From positions 6,387,227-6,451,226 of the forward strand of contig NC_019693.1 in NCBI RefSeq assembly GCF_000317105.1: a stretch of DNA of 64,000 nucleotides. Direction: 5' to 3'. Shown here in pieces: positions 45,366 through 55,042 of the stretch; within the stretch, counting starts at the first letter, position 1, and every line of letters starts with the position of its first letter. The notes under the pieces are model-generated. The model was given only the letters and a program-made list of their open reading frames with translations. It had not been told where the DNA came from and ran no database searches. The position numbers were made by a program, and so were the translations under genes. The DNA is from Oscillatoria acuminata PCC 6304. Lineage in GTDB: Bacteria > Cyanobacteriota > Cyanobacteriia > Cyanobacteriales > Laspinemataceae.

Positions 45366-47141
45366 TTAGGAACCCAATCGAATAAACAAGTCCGCTAAGG
45401 GAGACCCCTTGACCGGCTGTAATTCTATCCCGGGATCGATTCCTGGTGCCGGTGAACTCAGGGAAATGGACTGTAACCTTTGGAATAGGGGTTTTCCCGC
45501 GAGGGTAACTAATCGCAGAACCGGGAAGCGACGGGTTAAGCTCTCTTCAGAGGCCAACCAATCCAGGTAGAAATAACCGTAATTGGATTGGGGAAGGGGC
45601 GCGATCGCACTCTGAAAGTCTGGATTATTCACGATTGAACCCGTTGTCGGGGCATTGATCGCCGCTGTTAGGGTTTCTAGGGAACTGGCAAAAATCTCAT
45701 AGGCCCCAATTTCCGTATGCACGGCGCGAACATCGGCGGCAATCTGTAACGGTGTGTTCCCTTTTGCCTTGGTGGGGACGGGTTTGGTGGTTAATTTCGT
45801 CCAGGTGGAAATGGGGCGATTCCCCCAGGAGACGGGTCCGACGCTGAACCCTTGTTCCTGGGCGATCGCATCTAATTGTTCAATCCCTTTCACCGCACTG
45901 TCCCCAGATTTCTGGGCGACGAAAATCCAAGCCAATCCAGGATTATCTAGGTTTTCCACCGAGGATTTGGGTAATAAACCGATCGCATATTCCCCTTGCA
46001 CCCAGTTAAAAATCGCCTCGGGTAAATCTAATCCCCAGCGCGATCGCACCATTGCTACAGGTTGGCGCAGAATTTGACCCACCGCCCCCGATTCGGGAAA
46101 TCCTTCTTCTAGGGCCAACCATAACTGATTCAAATCGGCACCGGCGATCGCAAAAGCAGTCTGTTCCGGCAGATATTGCAATGCCTGGACAGGTCCCAAT
46201 AAACGGGGTAAATTCGTTGCCCATTCTGTGGCGGTGTTACCATTCCAGATGGTATGGGCCAGCAGTCCCTGGCGATTTAACCCTAGGGCAATTCCTAAGC
46301 TGGGGGAGGTTTCGGCGGTGAGGACGCGCTCAGAGGGGGGTTTGAGGCCGGTTTCCCCAGGGCGATCGCTAATCCAGGCGGTAAATTGCTCTACATTAAT
46401 AAAACTCAGTCCAATTCCCGTAGAGGCCATATTGGCGACTGCCTCTTGATAGGCGGGATTTCCCTTGAGGCTGAGATTTTGGGCTTGGACATTATTAATC
46501 GCATCCCGCAGCACTTTCGGATGATTGGCAAACAACACGAAGCGATCGCCCACCACCGCAGAGGCCCAATTTCCCCCAGAGTCTGCACTGCTAGGAGTTT
46601 GGCGATAAATCAGCTTCACCCCTTGATAATTTTCGACTGCAACCTCAACCCCATTACTGGCATTCTGGGCCCACAATACCTCCAGAAAATCCCGGCTACG
46701 TTGAGGACTTTTCGTTTCCACCGCCAGCAAATACCCCGCTTGCCGTCCATTCCCCTGTTCGCGATCGAAGTCGGAACTGGTGACAGCAAAGGTAATCTCA
46801 TCCCCCAGCCAAGGTTCAATATCCTTGTGATAGTTGAAATCCGTATTGGCGAGGACACCCTTTTTAATCTTGTCAAATTCCTCCCGGACCTGAAAGCGCA
46901 ACTTGGGGGTGACTGCCAATCGTCCCACATCCTCTAATTTGTTCACATTGACTAATAGAGAGGTCATCAGGGGCGCTTGTCGGGGGACAAACATCGCCGC
47001 CTCGACCCGGGTTTCGACGGGTTCACGCAATAAGGCGACGGGTCCGGTGGCGAGGATTTCATAGAAGCCCCCGGCACCGAGGAGGCAGAGGACCAGGGCG
47101 ACGGCCCCTAACAGGGTGAAAAATAATTTTCGGTTCATCAT
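45366..47141 (-). CDS. DUF3352 family protein with N-terminal membrane anchor
   Basis: About 590 residues. One hydrophobic helix at the N-terminus (FFTLLGAVALVLCLLGAGGFY) acts as anchor or signal, so the bulk should be periplasmic or luminal. The rest matches DUF3352, a cyanobacterial/bacterial family of long beta-rich proteins: FVPRQAPLMTSLLVNVNKLE near the start, GYLLAVETKSPQ and GDRFVLFANHPKVLRDAI in the first half, repeated more weakly in the second half. Function unknown. I prefer the ATG at 47141 to a TTG two codons earlier. It ends 69 bp from the repeat array. Confidence 0.82.
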   Translation of the reverse strand: MMNRKLFFTLLGAVALVLCLLGAGGFYEILATGPVALLREPVETRVEAAMFVPRQAPLMTSLLVNVNKLEDVGRLAVTPKLRFQVREEFDKIKKGVLANTDFNYHKDIEPWLGDEITFAVTSSDFDREQGNGRQAGYLLAVETKSPQRSRDFLEVLWAQNASNGVEVAVENYQGVKLIYRQTPSSADSGGNWASAVVGDRFVLFANHPKVLRDAINNVQAQNLSLKGNPAYQEAVANMASTGIGLSFINVEQFTAWISDRPGETGLKPPSERVLTAETSPSLGIALGLNRQGLLAHTIWNGNTATEWATNLPRLLGPVQALQYLPEQTAFAIAGADLNQLWLALEEGFPESGAVGQILRQPVAMVRSRWGLDLPEAIFNWVQGEYAIGLLPKSSVENLDNPGLAWIFVAQKSGDSAVKGIEQLDAIAQEQGFSVGPVSWGNRPISTWTKLTTKPVPTKAKGNTPLQIAADVRAVHTEIGAYEIFASSLETLTAAINAPTTGSIVNNPDFQSAIAPLPQSNYGYFYLDWLASEESLTRRFPVLRLVTLAGKPLFQRLQSISLSSPAPGIDPGIELQPVKGSPLADLFIRLGS

Positions 47142-48012
47142 TATCAATAAGAGTTAAGCGTAACGGGAGTTTACCGATTAGTTTATCGGGTTTCCTGGGT
47201 GGGTAGAGCGCGGATTGCTCCAGGGTTGGGAAATCATCTCCGATTCCCAGTTGCGATCGCAAGGCAAATAAGGGACTCTTTCCAGAATACTCCCCTCCGG
47301 TGTCAGAAAGTCGGGTGGCCACTGCCGAACCCTTGTCTTGATCCGATTAAACCTACTTTTAATGAGGGAACACAACGGGCAATTATCTCGCTCTGAACAC
47401 AGTTCAAGTTCTGGACAAACAGCTAAACTTACTTAAATCGAGGTTCTCAACCCAGACGGTTGATCCCCAGCACTTGAATTGATTGAAGACATCCAAGACA
47501 ATGGTTCACGACTTCAGTTACCGATTTTTTGAATTTATAAAGTATAAGTATATAATATTTTTGTCTCTGAATCCAGCCCTTTCCAAGGTTTCGATCTACT
47601 TTCTGCAAAAAATTTCTTAAAAACAAAAAACTAATTGCAATTGACTATCAAGGAATTTTTCTAAATCTCACATTCGTCAGTAATTATATTTTCCTCCCTT
47701 TTCCTGCCGACAAAAGCGCGCAAACCCTTTCCCCCATAAGATTACACCGCTATTCCCTGAGTTCAAAACAAACCCTTGACAAATTATCTTCTTTATTGTA
47801 TTGAGGTCAAATAGAGTTTAACTTTGTTCTGTTAATCTCAATTGGCTGACTCTTGTTGAATTTTTTTAATCAGCTATTGCTAATAACTTTCAATAGTGCT
47901 AAAAACTTTAAAGGGTGTTACTCCGGCATTTTTTGGGTGTTGGAGAAATAGGGCAGAGCGATCAATCGCGGCCCTAGGGTCCACACCTTTGTTCTGAGGA
48001 GATCTAGCAGGC
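47142..48012. other. 870-bp non-coding region between divergent DUF3352 and TonB genes
   Basis: No supported gene. It becomes strongly AT-rich between about 47510 and 47690 and likely carries both promoters. GAGGAG (47997-48002) is the ribosome-binding site of the TonB gene. Open frames on the minus strand reaching in from 48488 are mirror images of the Pro-Glu repeat and are not genes. Confidence 0.5.
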
Positions 48013-49725
48013 ATGACTTTTTCTACCGTTTCTGCGGCGCAACGAGAACAACAAGAGGAGCAAATCAAGACCCTGATTGGATGGACCCTGGTGGGTTCAG
48101 CAGTGGTGCATTTGGTTTTCTTGCCATTGATGGCGAACTGGATGATGACGCGATCGCCCGAGGCGATCGAGGAACCCATTGAGTTTATCGTTCTTGAAGA
48201 ACCCGAACCCGAACCCGAACCGGAGGAGGAACCGCCACCGCCAGAACCGGAACCGGAACCTCTTCCCGAACCGGAACCGGAACCGGAACCTCTTCCCGAA
48301 CCCGAAATGGTTGAACCGGAACCGGAACCGGAACCTCTTCCCGAACCGGAACCCCTGCCGGAGCCCTTGCCGGAACCGGAACCCCTGCCGGAACCGGAAA
48401 TGGTCGAACCGGAGCCCTTGCCGGAACCGGAACCCCTGCCGGAACCTTTCCTGCAAGAGCAACCGACCCCAGTCCCCGAACCCTTCATGCCGGAACCGAC
48501 GCCGGAACCGGCCCCAAGTCCCGCACCCTTAGCACCCCAGGAAGCCCCTTCTCTGTCCGCACCCGCGCCCCTGGAACCGATGGAAAGTCCGCCGATCGCC
48601 CAGGAAGCGGAGACCCAAAATTTAGAACCCCTACCCGAGGTAAATCCGGTGGATAGACTGCCGGAACCCCCGGTAGTGAGTACGGTCCCGCAAACGCCGG
48701 GTCCCGAACCCGATTGGATGAACGACTTGAACTCAGCAAATCAACCGATCGCCTTGGAGGACCCAGACGTTGCCTCGTCAAATCCGTTTAATGAAAATAT
48801 TCGGTCACTCAATGAACCCTTAAACGAACCGCAATCCCTGGAACCCCCAGTCACCAACAGTTTACCCGAAATCTCTGAGGAGGAGTTGCTCACCGAATTT
48901 CCCAACTCAGACGCGAACCCGGCCCTAGAGGAGTTCAATTCCAGCGCGCAGTCGCCTTGGAATGAGAACATTAATGACACCCCTGCAGAACCTTTCAACC
49001 CGAATATCCAACCCACACCCAGCAGTCCCGTCATCAACCCCAGTCCCGAGAATACCGGCAATCCCGACTTGCTCTCACAACTCGAACCGAACAATTCTGC
49101 ACCGAGCATAGAGGACAATCAGAACAGCGCCCCTTCAACTTGGAATAGTAACAGTGATTTGGGAGTGGATGAACCCTTCAATCCCAATGCCAATAGTGCA
49201 CCACCGCGTGTTGCCGAATCTCCTGTCATCAACCCGAACCCTGGGAGTGGTGAGACGGGTTCTGACTTTTTGGATGATTTAGAAACCGCTGGCAACCCCT
49301 ACTCTAGCGAGACAAATACCTCCTCAACTTCCCCCTCCACCGGGACGGGAAACAGTGATTATGGTACCGCCTCCGAACCCTTTGGCGGCAACATAGGGCC
49401 GATGGATCCGGGTGCTAATTCCGGAGGGCCTGCCGGTTCGCCCAACGGTTCCCCAGATGGGTCCGGATCAGTAGACTGCCGTCGTTGCGGGAAACCCAGC
49501 TATCCGAGAATTGCCCGAGAATCCGGATGGGAAGGGGTGGTCTTACTGAGTGTGGATATTGACCCCTCCGGAAATGTCACAAATGTACGCTTAGAACAAT
49601 CGAGTGGTCATCCGGCACTAGATGATTCAGCAATGGACACAATTAGGAGTTGGAAATTTGAGCAGTCAGATAATGGTCAGCAAAATAAGCTTGTGAGAAT
49701 TCCATTCCGCTTAGAGGATTCATAA
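48013..49725 (+). CDS. TonB-like energy transducer with very long Pro/Glu spacer
   Basis: A 570-residue protein: short cytosolic N-terminus, one membrane helix (~23-45, [17 protein letters not shown]), then ~110 residues of Pro-Glu and LPEPEP repeats. A ~330-residue Asn/Ser/Pro-rich region with degenerate motifs follows ([18 protein letters not shown]). The C-terminal TonB domain (~490-570) reads [15 protein letters not shown] ... [20 protein letters not shown] and is preceded by a CRRC pair. TonB couples inner-membrane proton motive force to outer-membrane transporters across the periplasm. Typical TonB proteins are 230-300 residues, so this spacer is about twice normal. No exbB/exbD or receptor gene is adjacent; a MORN gene follows 89 bp downstream. 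Confidence 0.9.
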   Translation: MTFSTVSAAQREQQEEQIKTLIGWTLVGSAVVHLVFLPLMANWMMTRSPEAIEEPIEFIVLEEPEPEPEPEEEPPPPEPEPEPLPEPEPEPEPLPEPEMVEPEPEPEPLPEPEPLPEPLPEPEPLPEPEMVEPEPLPEPEPLPEPFLQEQPTPVPEPFMPEPTPEPAPSPAPLAPQEAPSLSAPAPLEPMESPPIAQEAETQNLEPLPEVNPVDRLPEPPVVSTVPQTPGPEPDWMNDLNSANQPIALEDPDVASSNPFNENIRSLNEPLNEPQSLEPPVTNSLPEISEEELLTEFPNSDANPALEEFNSSAQSPWNENINDTPAEPFNPNIQPTPSSPVINPSPENTGNPDLLSQLEPNNSAPSIEDNQNSAPSTWNSNSDLGVDEPFNPNANSAPPRVAESPVINPNPGSGETGSDFLDDLETAGNPYSSETNTSSTSPSTGTGNSDYGTASEPFGGNIGPMDPGANSGGPAGSPNGSPDGSGSVDCRRCGKPSYPRIARESGWEGVVLLSVDIDPSGNVTNVRLEQSSGHPALDDSAMDTIRSWKFEQSDNGQQNKLVRIPFRLEDS

Positions 49726-49814
49726 ATGATGGGGTGCGGTGGGGGATTCGTCTCATTTCACCGCCACCCAAAATCCAAACCCCTAACTTAATGTTGTTTA
49801 CCCTGAATTGATCT

Positions 49815-50996
49815 ATGCTTCGTTCTATCCATTCATTCGGAATTCCTTTGTCGATCGCCCTCGCCTTGACTCTTCCCGGGCCGGCGATCGCCGGTGTAGT
49901 CACCTTACCCGATGGCGGTCGTTGTGAGGGAGAATTGCAAGAGGGCAAACTCAGCGGTCCGGCAGTCTGCACCTATGCCAATGGCGATCGCTATGAAGGA
50001 GACTTTAAAGAGGGCCAACCTCATGGCCGGGGGGTTTATACCTTTGCCGATAATAGTCGGTATGAAGGCGAATTTAGCAATGGTCAATTTAATGGAACCG
50101 GAGTCCGGGAATTTGCCAATGGCACCCGCTACGAAGGCACCTTTAAAGATGGTAAATTTCACGGCACCGGGTCCTATACTTCGGGGAATGGCATCCGCTT
50201 CGAGGGAGAATTTTTAGAAGGGTCTCCTGCTGGTAACGGCACTTTTGTCTTTCCCAATGGCAACCGCTGCACGGGAACCGTCGCCGATGGCAAACTCAAC
50301 GGTCAAGGGTCTTGTGAATATGCCAATGGCAATCGTTATGAAGGGGAATTGGTGAATAGTCAACCCCAAGGACAAGGAATTTATACCTTTTCTGACGGCG
50401 GAAAGTACGAAGGCGAATTTACCGAAGGCCAATTAAATGGTCAAGGGATGCGGGAGTATAGTAATGGCGATCGCTATCAAGGACAGTTTGTCAATGGCAA
50501 ACCCGAGGGCCAGGGAATTTTCGCCTTTGCCGATGGCAGTCGCTATGAGGGGGAATTTAGGGACGGTCAATTTAATGGGGAGGGAGTCCGGGAATTTACC
50601 AATGGCAACCGTTATCAAGGACCCTTTGTCAATGGCAAACCCCAAGGACGCGGAACCCTGACCTTTCAGAATGGTAATCAGTATGAAGGGGAATTTGTCG
50701 ATGGCAGATTTAGTGGGGAAGGAGTGTTTACCTTTGCCAACGGGAATCGTTATTCTGGGGCGTTTCGCGATGGCCAATTTAACGGACAAGGCACCTACAG
50801 TTTTGCCAATGGCGATCGCTGTGAAGGGGAATTTTCCGATGGGAAATTTCACGGCACCGGAAGCTGCACCTACGCCAATGGCGATCGCTACGAAGGCCAA
50901 TTTTCCGAAGGTGAAAAACACGGAACCGGCATCTATATTTATGCCGACGGCACCCGCGTCGAGGGCAGTTGGCAAAACGGGGAACTGAGAAATTAG
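49815..50996 (+). CDS. Exported MORN-repeat protein
   Basis: A 393-residue protein with a signal peptide (residues 1-26, SIALALTLPGPAIAG) followed by about 15 MORN units of 23 residues with the pattern YANGDRYEGDFKEGQPHGRG. The repeats fill the mature protein to the end (YADGTRVEGSWQNGEL). Some units replace YEG with CEG or CTG, giving scattered cysteine pairs that could form disulfides in the periplasm. MORN repeats make elongated beta-solenoids that bind proteins or lipids. It follows the TonB gene on the same strand (89 bp gap), so a shared envelope role is possible but unproven. Confidence 0.92.
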   Translation: MLRSIHSFGIPLSIALALTLPGPAIAGVVTLPDGGRCEGELQEGKLSGPAVCTYANGDRYEGDFKEGQPHGRGVYTFADNSRYEGEFSNGQFNGTGVREFANGTRYEGTFKDGKFHGTGSYTSGNGIRFEGEFLEGSPAGNGTFVFPNGNRCTGTVADGKLNGQGSCEYANGNRYEGELVNSQPQGQGIYTFSDGGKYEGEFTEGQLNGQGMREYSNGDRYQGQFVNGKPEGQGIFAFADGSRYEGEFRDGQFNGEGVREFTNGNRYQGPFVNGKPQGRGTLTFQNGNQYEGEFVDGRFSGEGVFTFANGNRYSGAFRDGQFNGQGTYSFANGDRCEGEFSDGKFHGTGSCTYANGDRYEGQFSEGEKHGTGIYIYADGTRVEGSWQNGELRN

Positions 50997-51006
50997 AGTT
51001 TAACCC

Positions 51007-51478
51007 GCACCCTGAAGGACTTTGTGGGTTATAGGGGAGACCTAACCCCCCAACCCCCTTCCCTCTTAGGGAAGGGGGAGCCTCAAAGCCCCTCTCCTCT
51101 GAGGAGAGGGGTTTGGGGAGAGGTCTCTTTTGGTTATCGGGGAGACCTAACCCCCCAACCCCCTTCCCTAAGAGGGAAGGGGGAGAATCAAAGCCCCTCT
51201 CCTCTGAGGAGAGGGGTTTGGGGAGAGGTCTCTTTTGGTTATAGGGGAGACCTAACCCCCCAACCCCCTTCCCTACAAGGGAAGGGGGAGCCTCAAAGCC
51301 CCTCTCCTCTGAGGAGAGGGGTTTGGGGAGAGGTCTCTTTTGGTTATAGGGGAGACCTAACCCCCCAACCCCCTTCCCTACAAGGGAAGGGGGAGCCTCA
51401 AAGCCCCTCTCCTCTTAGGAGAGGGGTTTGGGGAGAGGTCTCTTTCATGATTCGCCAACAGAATCCTCTTCAGGGTGC
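51007..51478. repeat. Four 105-bp tandem repeats between inverted ends
   Basis: Units begin at 51027, 51132, 51237 and 51342 (GGTTATAGGGGAGACCTAAC...) and end at 51446. Each contains two palindromes (CCTTCCCT ... AGGGAAGG and CCCCTCTCCT ... GGAGAGGGG). The array is bounded by GCACCCTGAAG (51007-51017) and its inverse CTTCAGGGTGC (51468-51478). Related single copies occur at 25538 and, in part, at about 3690. The open frame through it is a by-product of 105 being divisible by three. Confidence 0.9.
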
Positions 51479-51489
51479 AGGTTTTTGGA

Positions 51490-52101
51490 CTAACAAATAG
51501 GTCGATTGCCCGGATTAACCGCATGAATGTCTTCAGTCCCGGATTCGGGCCACGATCGCCGATAGGATGCTTCTTCCGGTTTACCCCATCCCAGTTGCAG
51601 GAGGATTTCCAAGAAATCGGATTTTTCCCATTTAAACAGGGTCGCCCATTCGGTCTTTAGGGCGATCGCCTCCACATCCGCTTTAGAAATTTGGCGATCG
51701 TTCAACCCATTATTCACCCGCAGATACAAATCCATGCCTTCAGTGACTTCTAACCAAAACGACAACAGCGCAGGTTTTTCCGCCTTCAGGGTCTCTAGGT
51801 CCTCTGGGAGGGCAATCAACTGATCATGGAGTTGAGGATAGGAGAGGGTTTTGCCTTTGAGGGTAATTTCATGGTAAATCAGACCCGACACCTGATGCGA
51901 TCGCTGATAGTCATGCACCGCTGCCTTAAAATCTTGATAAGCCGTAAACTTTTGCAGACCTTCCGGTTTGAGGAACTGGTCAACCACCGGCAGCCCGATC
52001 GCCGGAGTCGCCGACAAGTTCAAACGCTCCCCTCTCAAGCAAGCGCGGCGCTCCTGTTCTAAAATTTCGATTAACTCCTGCGTACTGTAGACCTTCGCCA
52101 T
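51490..52101 (-). CDS. Hypothetical protein, 203 aa
   Basis: A soluble protein I cannot assign. It starts MAKVYSTQELIEILEQERRAC with an amphipathic helix, continues with helical sequence (AVHDYQRSHQVSGLIYHEITL) and ends GTEDIHAVNPGNRPIC, 12 bp from the repeat element. Codon use is host-like and the frame is long for random sequence, and it starts with a clear ATG. Nearby PEBP gene is on the same strand, 139 bp upstream; co-transcription is possible. Confidence 0.65.
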   Translation of the reverse strand: MAKVYSTQELIEILEQERRACLRGERLNLSATPAIGLPVVDQFLKPEGLQKFTAYQDFKAAVHDYQRSHQVSGLIYHEITLKGKTLSYPQLHDQLIALPEDLETLKAEKPALLSFWLEVTEGMDLYLRVNNGLNDRQISKADVEAIALKTEWATLFKWEKSDFLEILLQLGWGKPEEASYRRSWPESGTEDIHAVNPGNRPIC

Positions 52102-52240
52102 CAGAACACCATCGGGTTGGACTTTACCGATAGTTTAACCCGGCTCAGGTACTCCAGGGGTGGGATAGGCTACCCAAATTCGGGGTAAATCGGGCGAGGC
52201 GATCGCCCCATAGCTGGGACCCCTCGCCCCCCTGTCTCAA

Positions 52241-52699
52241 TTAACCCGTTCTACCATACCGTCCCATCAGTTCCACTGCCCCTAAAATATGACCTTCCAT
52301 TGCCGATTTCACCTCCGCTTTGCTGGCCCCCGGTTCCAAACTCAGTAGGGTATCTAAGGCATACAGTTTGAAAAAATAGCGGTGGGTGCCCTCCTCGGGA
52401 CAAGGCGCACTATATCCTAACGTGCCAAAATCATTTTTTCCCTGAACTCCGCCTCGTTCCAGTCTCGGTTCGTTTGGCACTCCGTGAGGCAGGTGACGAA
52501 TATTCGCCGGAATATCATAAGCCAGCCAGTGGGTTAAGCTGCGCGTAGCCACATCCGGATCCTCCATAATCAGCACAAAACTAATTGTCCCAGGTGGGGG
52601 GGAGTCCCAACTCAGGGGTGGAGAACTCTTTTCACCATCGCAGGTATGTTCAAACGGAAGGGTATTCCCAATGAAAAAAGCAGGACTTTTAAATTCCAT
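52241..52699 (-). CDS. PEBP family protein (YbhB/YbcL, Raf kinase inhibitor-like)
   Basis: A 152-residue protein of the phosphatidylethanolamine-binding fold. Visible motifs: HTCDGEKSSPPLSWDSPPPGT, the ligand-pocket LIMEDPDVATRSLTHWLAYDIP (D-P-D and H-W) and the GYSAPCPEEGTHRYFFKLYAL segment. No signal peptide, so cytosolic. The molecular role of bacterial PEBPs is not settled. Size is normal for the family. The ATG at 52699 matches usual starts. Confidence 0.95.
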   Translation of the reverse strand: MEFKSPAFFIGNTLPFEHTCDGEKSSPPLSWDSPPPGTISFVLIMEDPDVATRSLTHWLAYDIPANIRHLPHGVPNEPRLERGGVQGKNDFGTLGYSAPCPEEGTHRYFFKLYALDTLLSLEPGASKAEVKSAMEGHILGAVELMGRYGRTG

Positions 52700-53205
52700 G
52701 ACGTTAATACAGTTGACGGTTAGCTCAGTGCGAGTGGTGTTTTTATCAATCGTTCCATTTTAACGGCTCAGGAGATATCTGGCTGTCATGCCATCGACTC
52801 CCCGGGAAAACTTTCCCGTCCTCATCAACCTTGAATTGTCCAAGGGCGATCGCCTGATCCGCATTGGGACCCCTAGGTTTTTGTTCCCCATCTACCGCCC
52901 TTCCTCAAAGATCTAACTTCCGATAGATAGATGATACTTTCTTCAGTTAGAGAATCTTGACAATTGAATTGAGTTATCATTCGTATCATGAACCAAAAAG
53001 GTACTCAATAGAACGCCTTCATTCCCTCCCAGAAAAGGTCAGCGAAATCGAGCAGACAATTTCCCCCTGGATGGAAGAAGGAGTCTCGTATAAAGTCTTC
53101 CCTTCTTTGGACCCATCCCACCTTTAAGCCAACTCATCAGGAGTCTCAATGGACACCGAGTGGGTTTTGCTGCGGATTTATTTTTAAAAAAAAGAGAGAA
53201 CTTTA
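52700..53205. other. Non-coding divergent region ahead of the GH13 gene
   Basis: About 500 bp with no gene. A TTGACA hexamer occurs at about 52967 but TATCAT boxes after it are at 12 and 21 bp, not the preferred 17, so a promoter is only possible. AAAAAAAGAGAGAAC before the ATG at 53206 is a weak purine-rich ribosome-binding site. Confidence 0.4.
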
Positions 53206-54867
53206 ATGGCTAATGCGATTGAATTTAAGTTGTTTGCACCCTATAATAAAGGGGCCGCACTGATCGGCTCGTTTTCCAAATGGGAAAACATTCCGATGGA
53301 AAAAGACGACCAGGGTTATTTTCGCACTTCAGTCAACCTCGAAGATGGAGTGTATGAGTATAAATTCCGAGTTCAGACTAAAACCGAATATTTAGACCCG
53401 GATTCCTGGGTATATGCGATCGACCCTTATGCCAAGGAAATTGATAAAACCGGCCAAAATGGGATTATCCGCATTAAAGAGGGGGAACCAATTGTTGATA
53501 CTTATGTTTGGCAGCATGACCAAGTTCCCTTACCGAGTAATGGGGAGTTAGTCATCTATGAAATGCTGGTGGGTAACTTTTGTGGTCAGAAAGAGGACCG
53601 AGAACAAGGAAGTTTTGAAGCAGCGATCACTAAATTAGATTACTTAGCAGATTTGGGGATTAATGCGATCGAGTTAATGCCCGTCATGGGAGGAGACCAA
53701 GGCTGGGGTTATCTCGTCCAGCACTATTTTTCCCCCGCCCCTAATTACGGTTCCTCTGACGAGTTGAAGCGCCTAATTGATGAATGTCATGCCCGAGGAA
53801 TTCGGGTGATTATGGACATGGTATTTAATCATTCCAATGATGATTGCCCATTATTAAAAATAGACCGGGATTACTGGTACTATCACTATAAGCATTATCC
53901 CGATGATGATAACAATTGGTGGGGTCCAGAATTCAACTATGACCATCATGATTCTAACTTAGATATTCGTCCCGCCTGGTCCTTTAGCGGGGATGTGGTG
54001 CGGTACTGGATTCAAGAATATCACATTGATGGAATGCGCTATGATGCCTTGAGTCAACTCGCCAATTGGGAGTATTTACATTGGATTGCCAACCTAGCCC
54101 GAGAAACCGCTGGGCCTAAGCCGTTTTATAATATCGGAGAACATATCCCTGAAAAGCCGAAATATGCCCGCTTTGAAGGACCGATGGATGGCTGTTGGCA
54201 TGAAAGTTTTCACTACTTTTTAGTAGACTATATTTGCAATGATGATACTTTAGACCTTGAGCAACTCAAGGAAGTGCTAGATTGCAAAACCCAGGGGTAT
54301 GAAGATTCCACCAATGTGATTAATTACCTCTCCAATCACGACCAGAGTCGGATCCTAAATTTGTTAGGCGATCGGGGTATTTTTGATGATCATGCCTTTC
54401 GCCGAACTAAATTAGGGGCTGCTATTTTAATGACCACCGTCGGAATTCCCATGCTGTGGATGGGCCAAGAATTTGGTCAAGATAGCTGCGAACATCCCAA
54501 CCAAAGCTGTGAACTGAAATGGTATCTCTTAGACAACGAACGCAACCGCAGTTTGTTTGATTATTATAAGGGTTTAATCGCCTTACGCAAGCAAAATCAT
54601 GCCATTCAAAGTGAAAATATCGAGTTTATCCACGAAAATCCCGAGGAGCAAGTGATCGCTTATATTCGATGGAATGAGGAAGGTTCACGAGTCGTCGTCG
54701 TTGCCAATTTTTCCGGTAATTTTCTCGGCGGTTATACCATTCCCGACTTTCCCGATAATGGGAAATGGCACGAATGGACGAGAAACTACGATATTGAATC
54801 TCAGGATAACCAATTAGTTCTTGATTTGGGTGAATATGAAGCCCAAGTCTTTGTATGGAATTCGTAA
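53206..54867 (+). CDS. GH13 (alpha-amylase family) glycoside hydrolase with N-terminal CBM48-like domain
   Basis: A 553-residue cytosolic enzyme. Residues 1-95 are an E-set/CBM48-like domain (FKLFAPYNKGAALIGSFSKW), as in glycogen branching and debranching enzymes. The (beta/alpha)8 barrel follows with region I DMVFNHSN, nucleophile Asp in GMRYDALS, acid/base Glu in NIGEHIPEKP and transition-state Asp in LSNHDQSR. The C-terminal beta domain ends QVFVWNS. No signal peptide, so it acts on internal glycogen or maltooligosaccharides. Whether it is a branching enzyme, amylase or trehalose-pathway enzyme cannot be decided from these motifs. Confidence 0.9.
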   Translation: MANAIEFKLFAPYNKGAALIGSFSKWENIPMEKDDQGYFRTSVNLEDGVYEYKFRVQTKTEYLDPDSWVYAIDPYAKEIDKTGQNGIIRIKEGEPIVDTYVWQHDQVPLPSNGELVIYEMLVGNFCGQKEDREQGSFEAAITKLDYLADLGINAIELMPVMGGDQGWGYLVQHYFSPAPNYGSSDELKRLIDECHARGIRVIMDMVFNHSNDDCPLLKIDRDYWYYHYKHYPDDDNNWWGPEFNYDHHDSNLDIRPAWSFSGDVVRYWIQEYHIDGMRYDALSQLANWEYLHWIANLARETAGPKPFYNIGEHIPEKPKYARFEGPMDGCWHESFHYFLVDYICNDDTLDLEQLKEVLDCKTQGYEDSTNVINYLSNHDQSRILNLLGDRGIFDDHAFRRTKLGAAILMTTVGIPMLWMGQEFGQDSCEHPNQSCELKWYLLDNERNRSLFDYYKGLIALRKQNHAIQSENIEFIHENPEEQVIAYIRWNEEGSRVVVVANFSGNFLGGYTIPDFPDNGKWHEWTRNYDIESQDNQLVLDLGEYEAQVFVWNS

Positions 54868-55042
54868 GGGTTTGATTCGAGTCAATCTAACTCATGATGA
54901 CCCAGACCATTCCGGAATGGAATCAGAATCAGGAGTGTAATCAGGAGTGGGAGCATCTTGCTCCCTATTTCTGCAACGGCGCAAAATACTAAACCGGATC
55001 AAAGAAAAGAAAAAGCTATCCCCGATTTAGGCCCGAAATTCT

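Noticed and set aside
47880-48488. 202-codon Gly/Ser-rich open frame on the minus strand
   Set aside because: It is the antisense image of the Pro-Glu repeats of the TonB gene.
51024-51500. Open frame of 158 codons with repeated GDLTPQPPSL-type peptide
   Set aside because: It is entirely within the 105-bp DNA repeat array; the frame stays open only because the unit length is a multiple of three. No ribosome-binding site or family.
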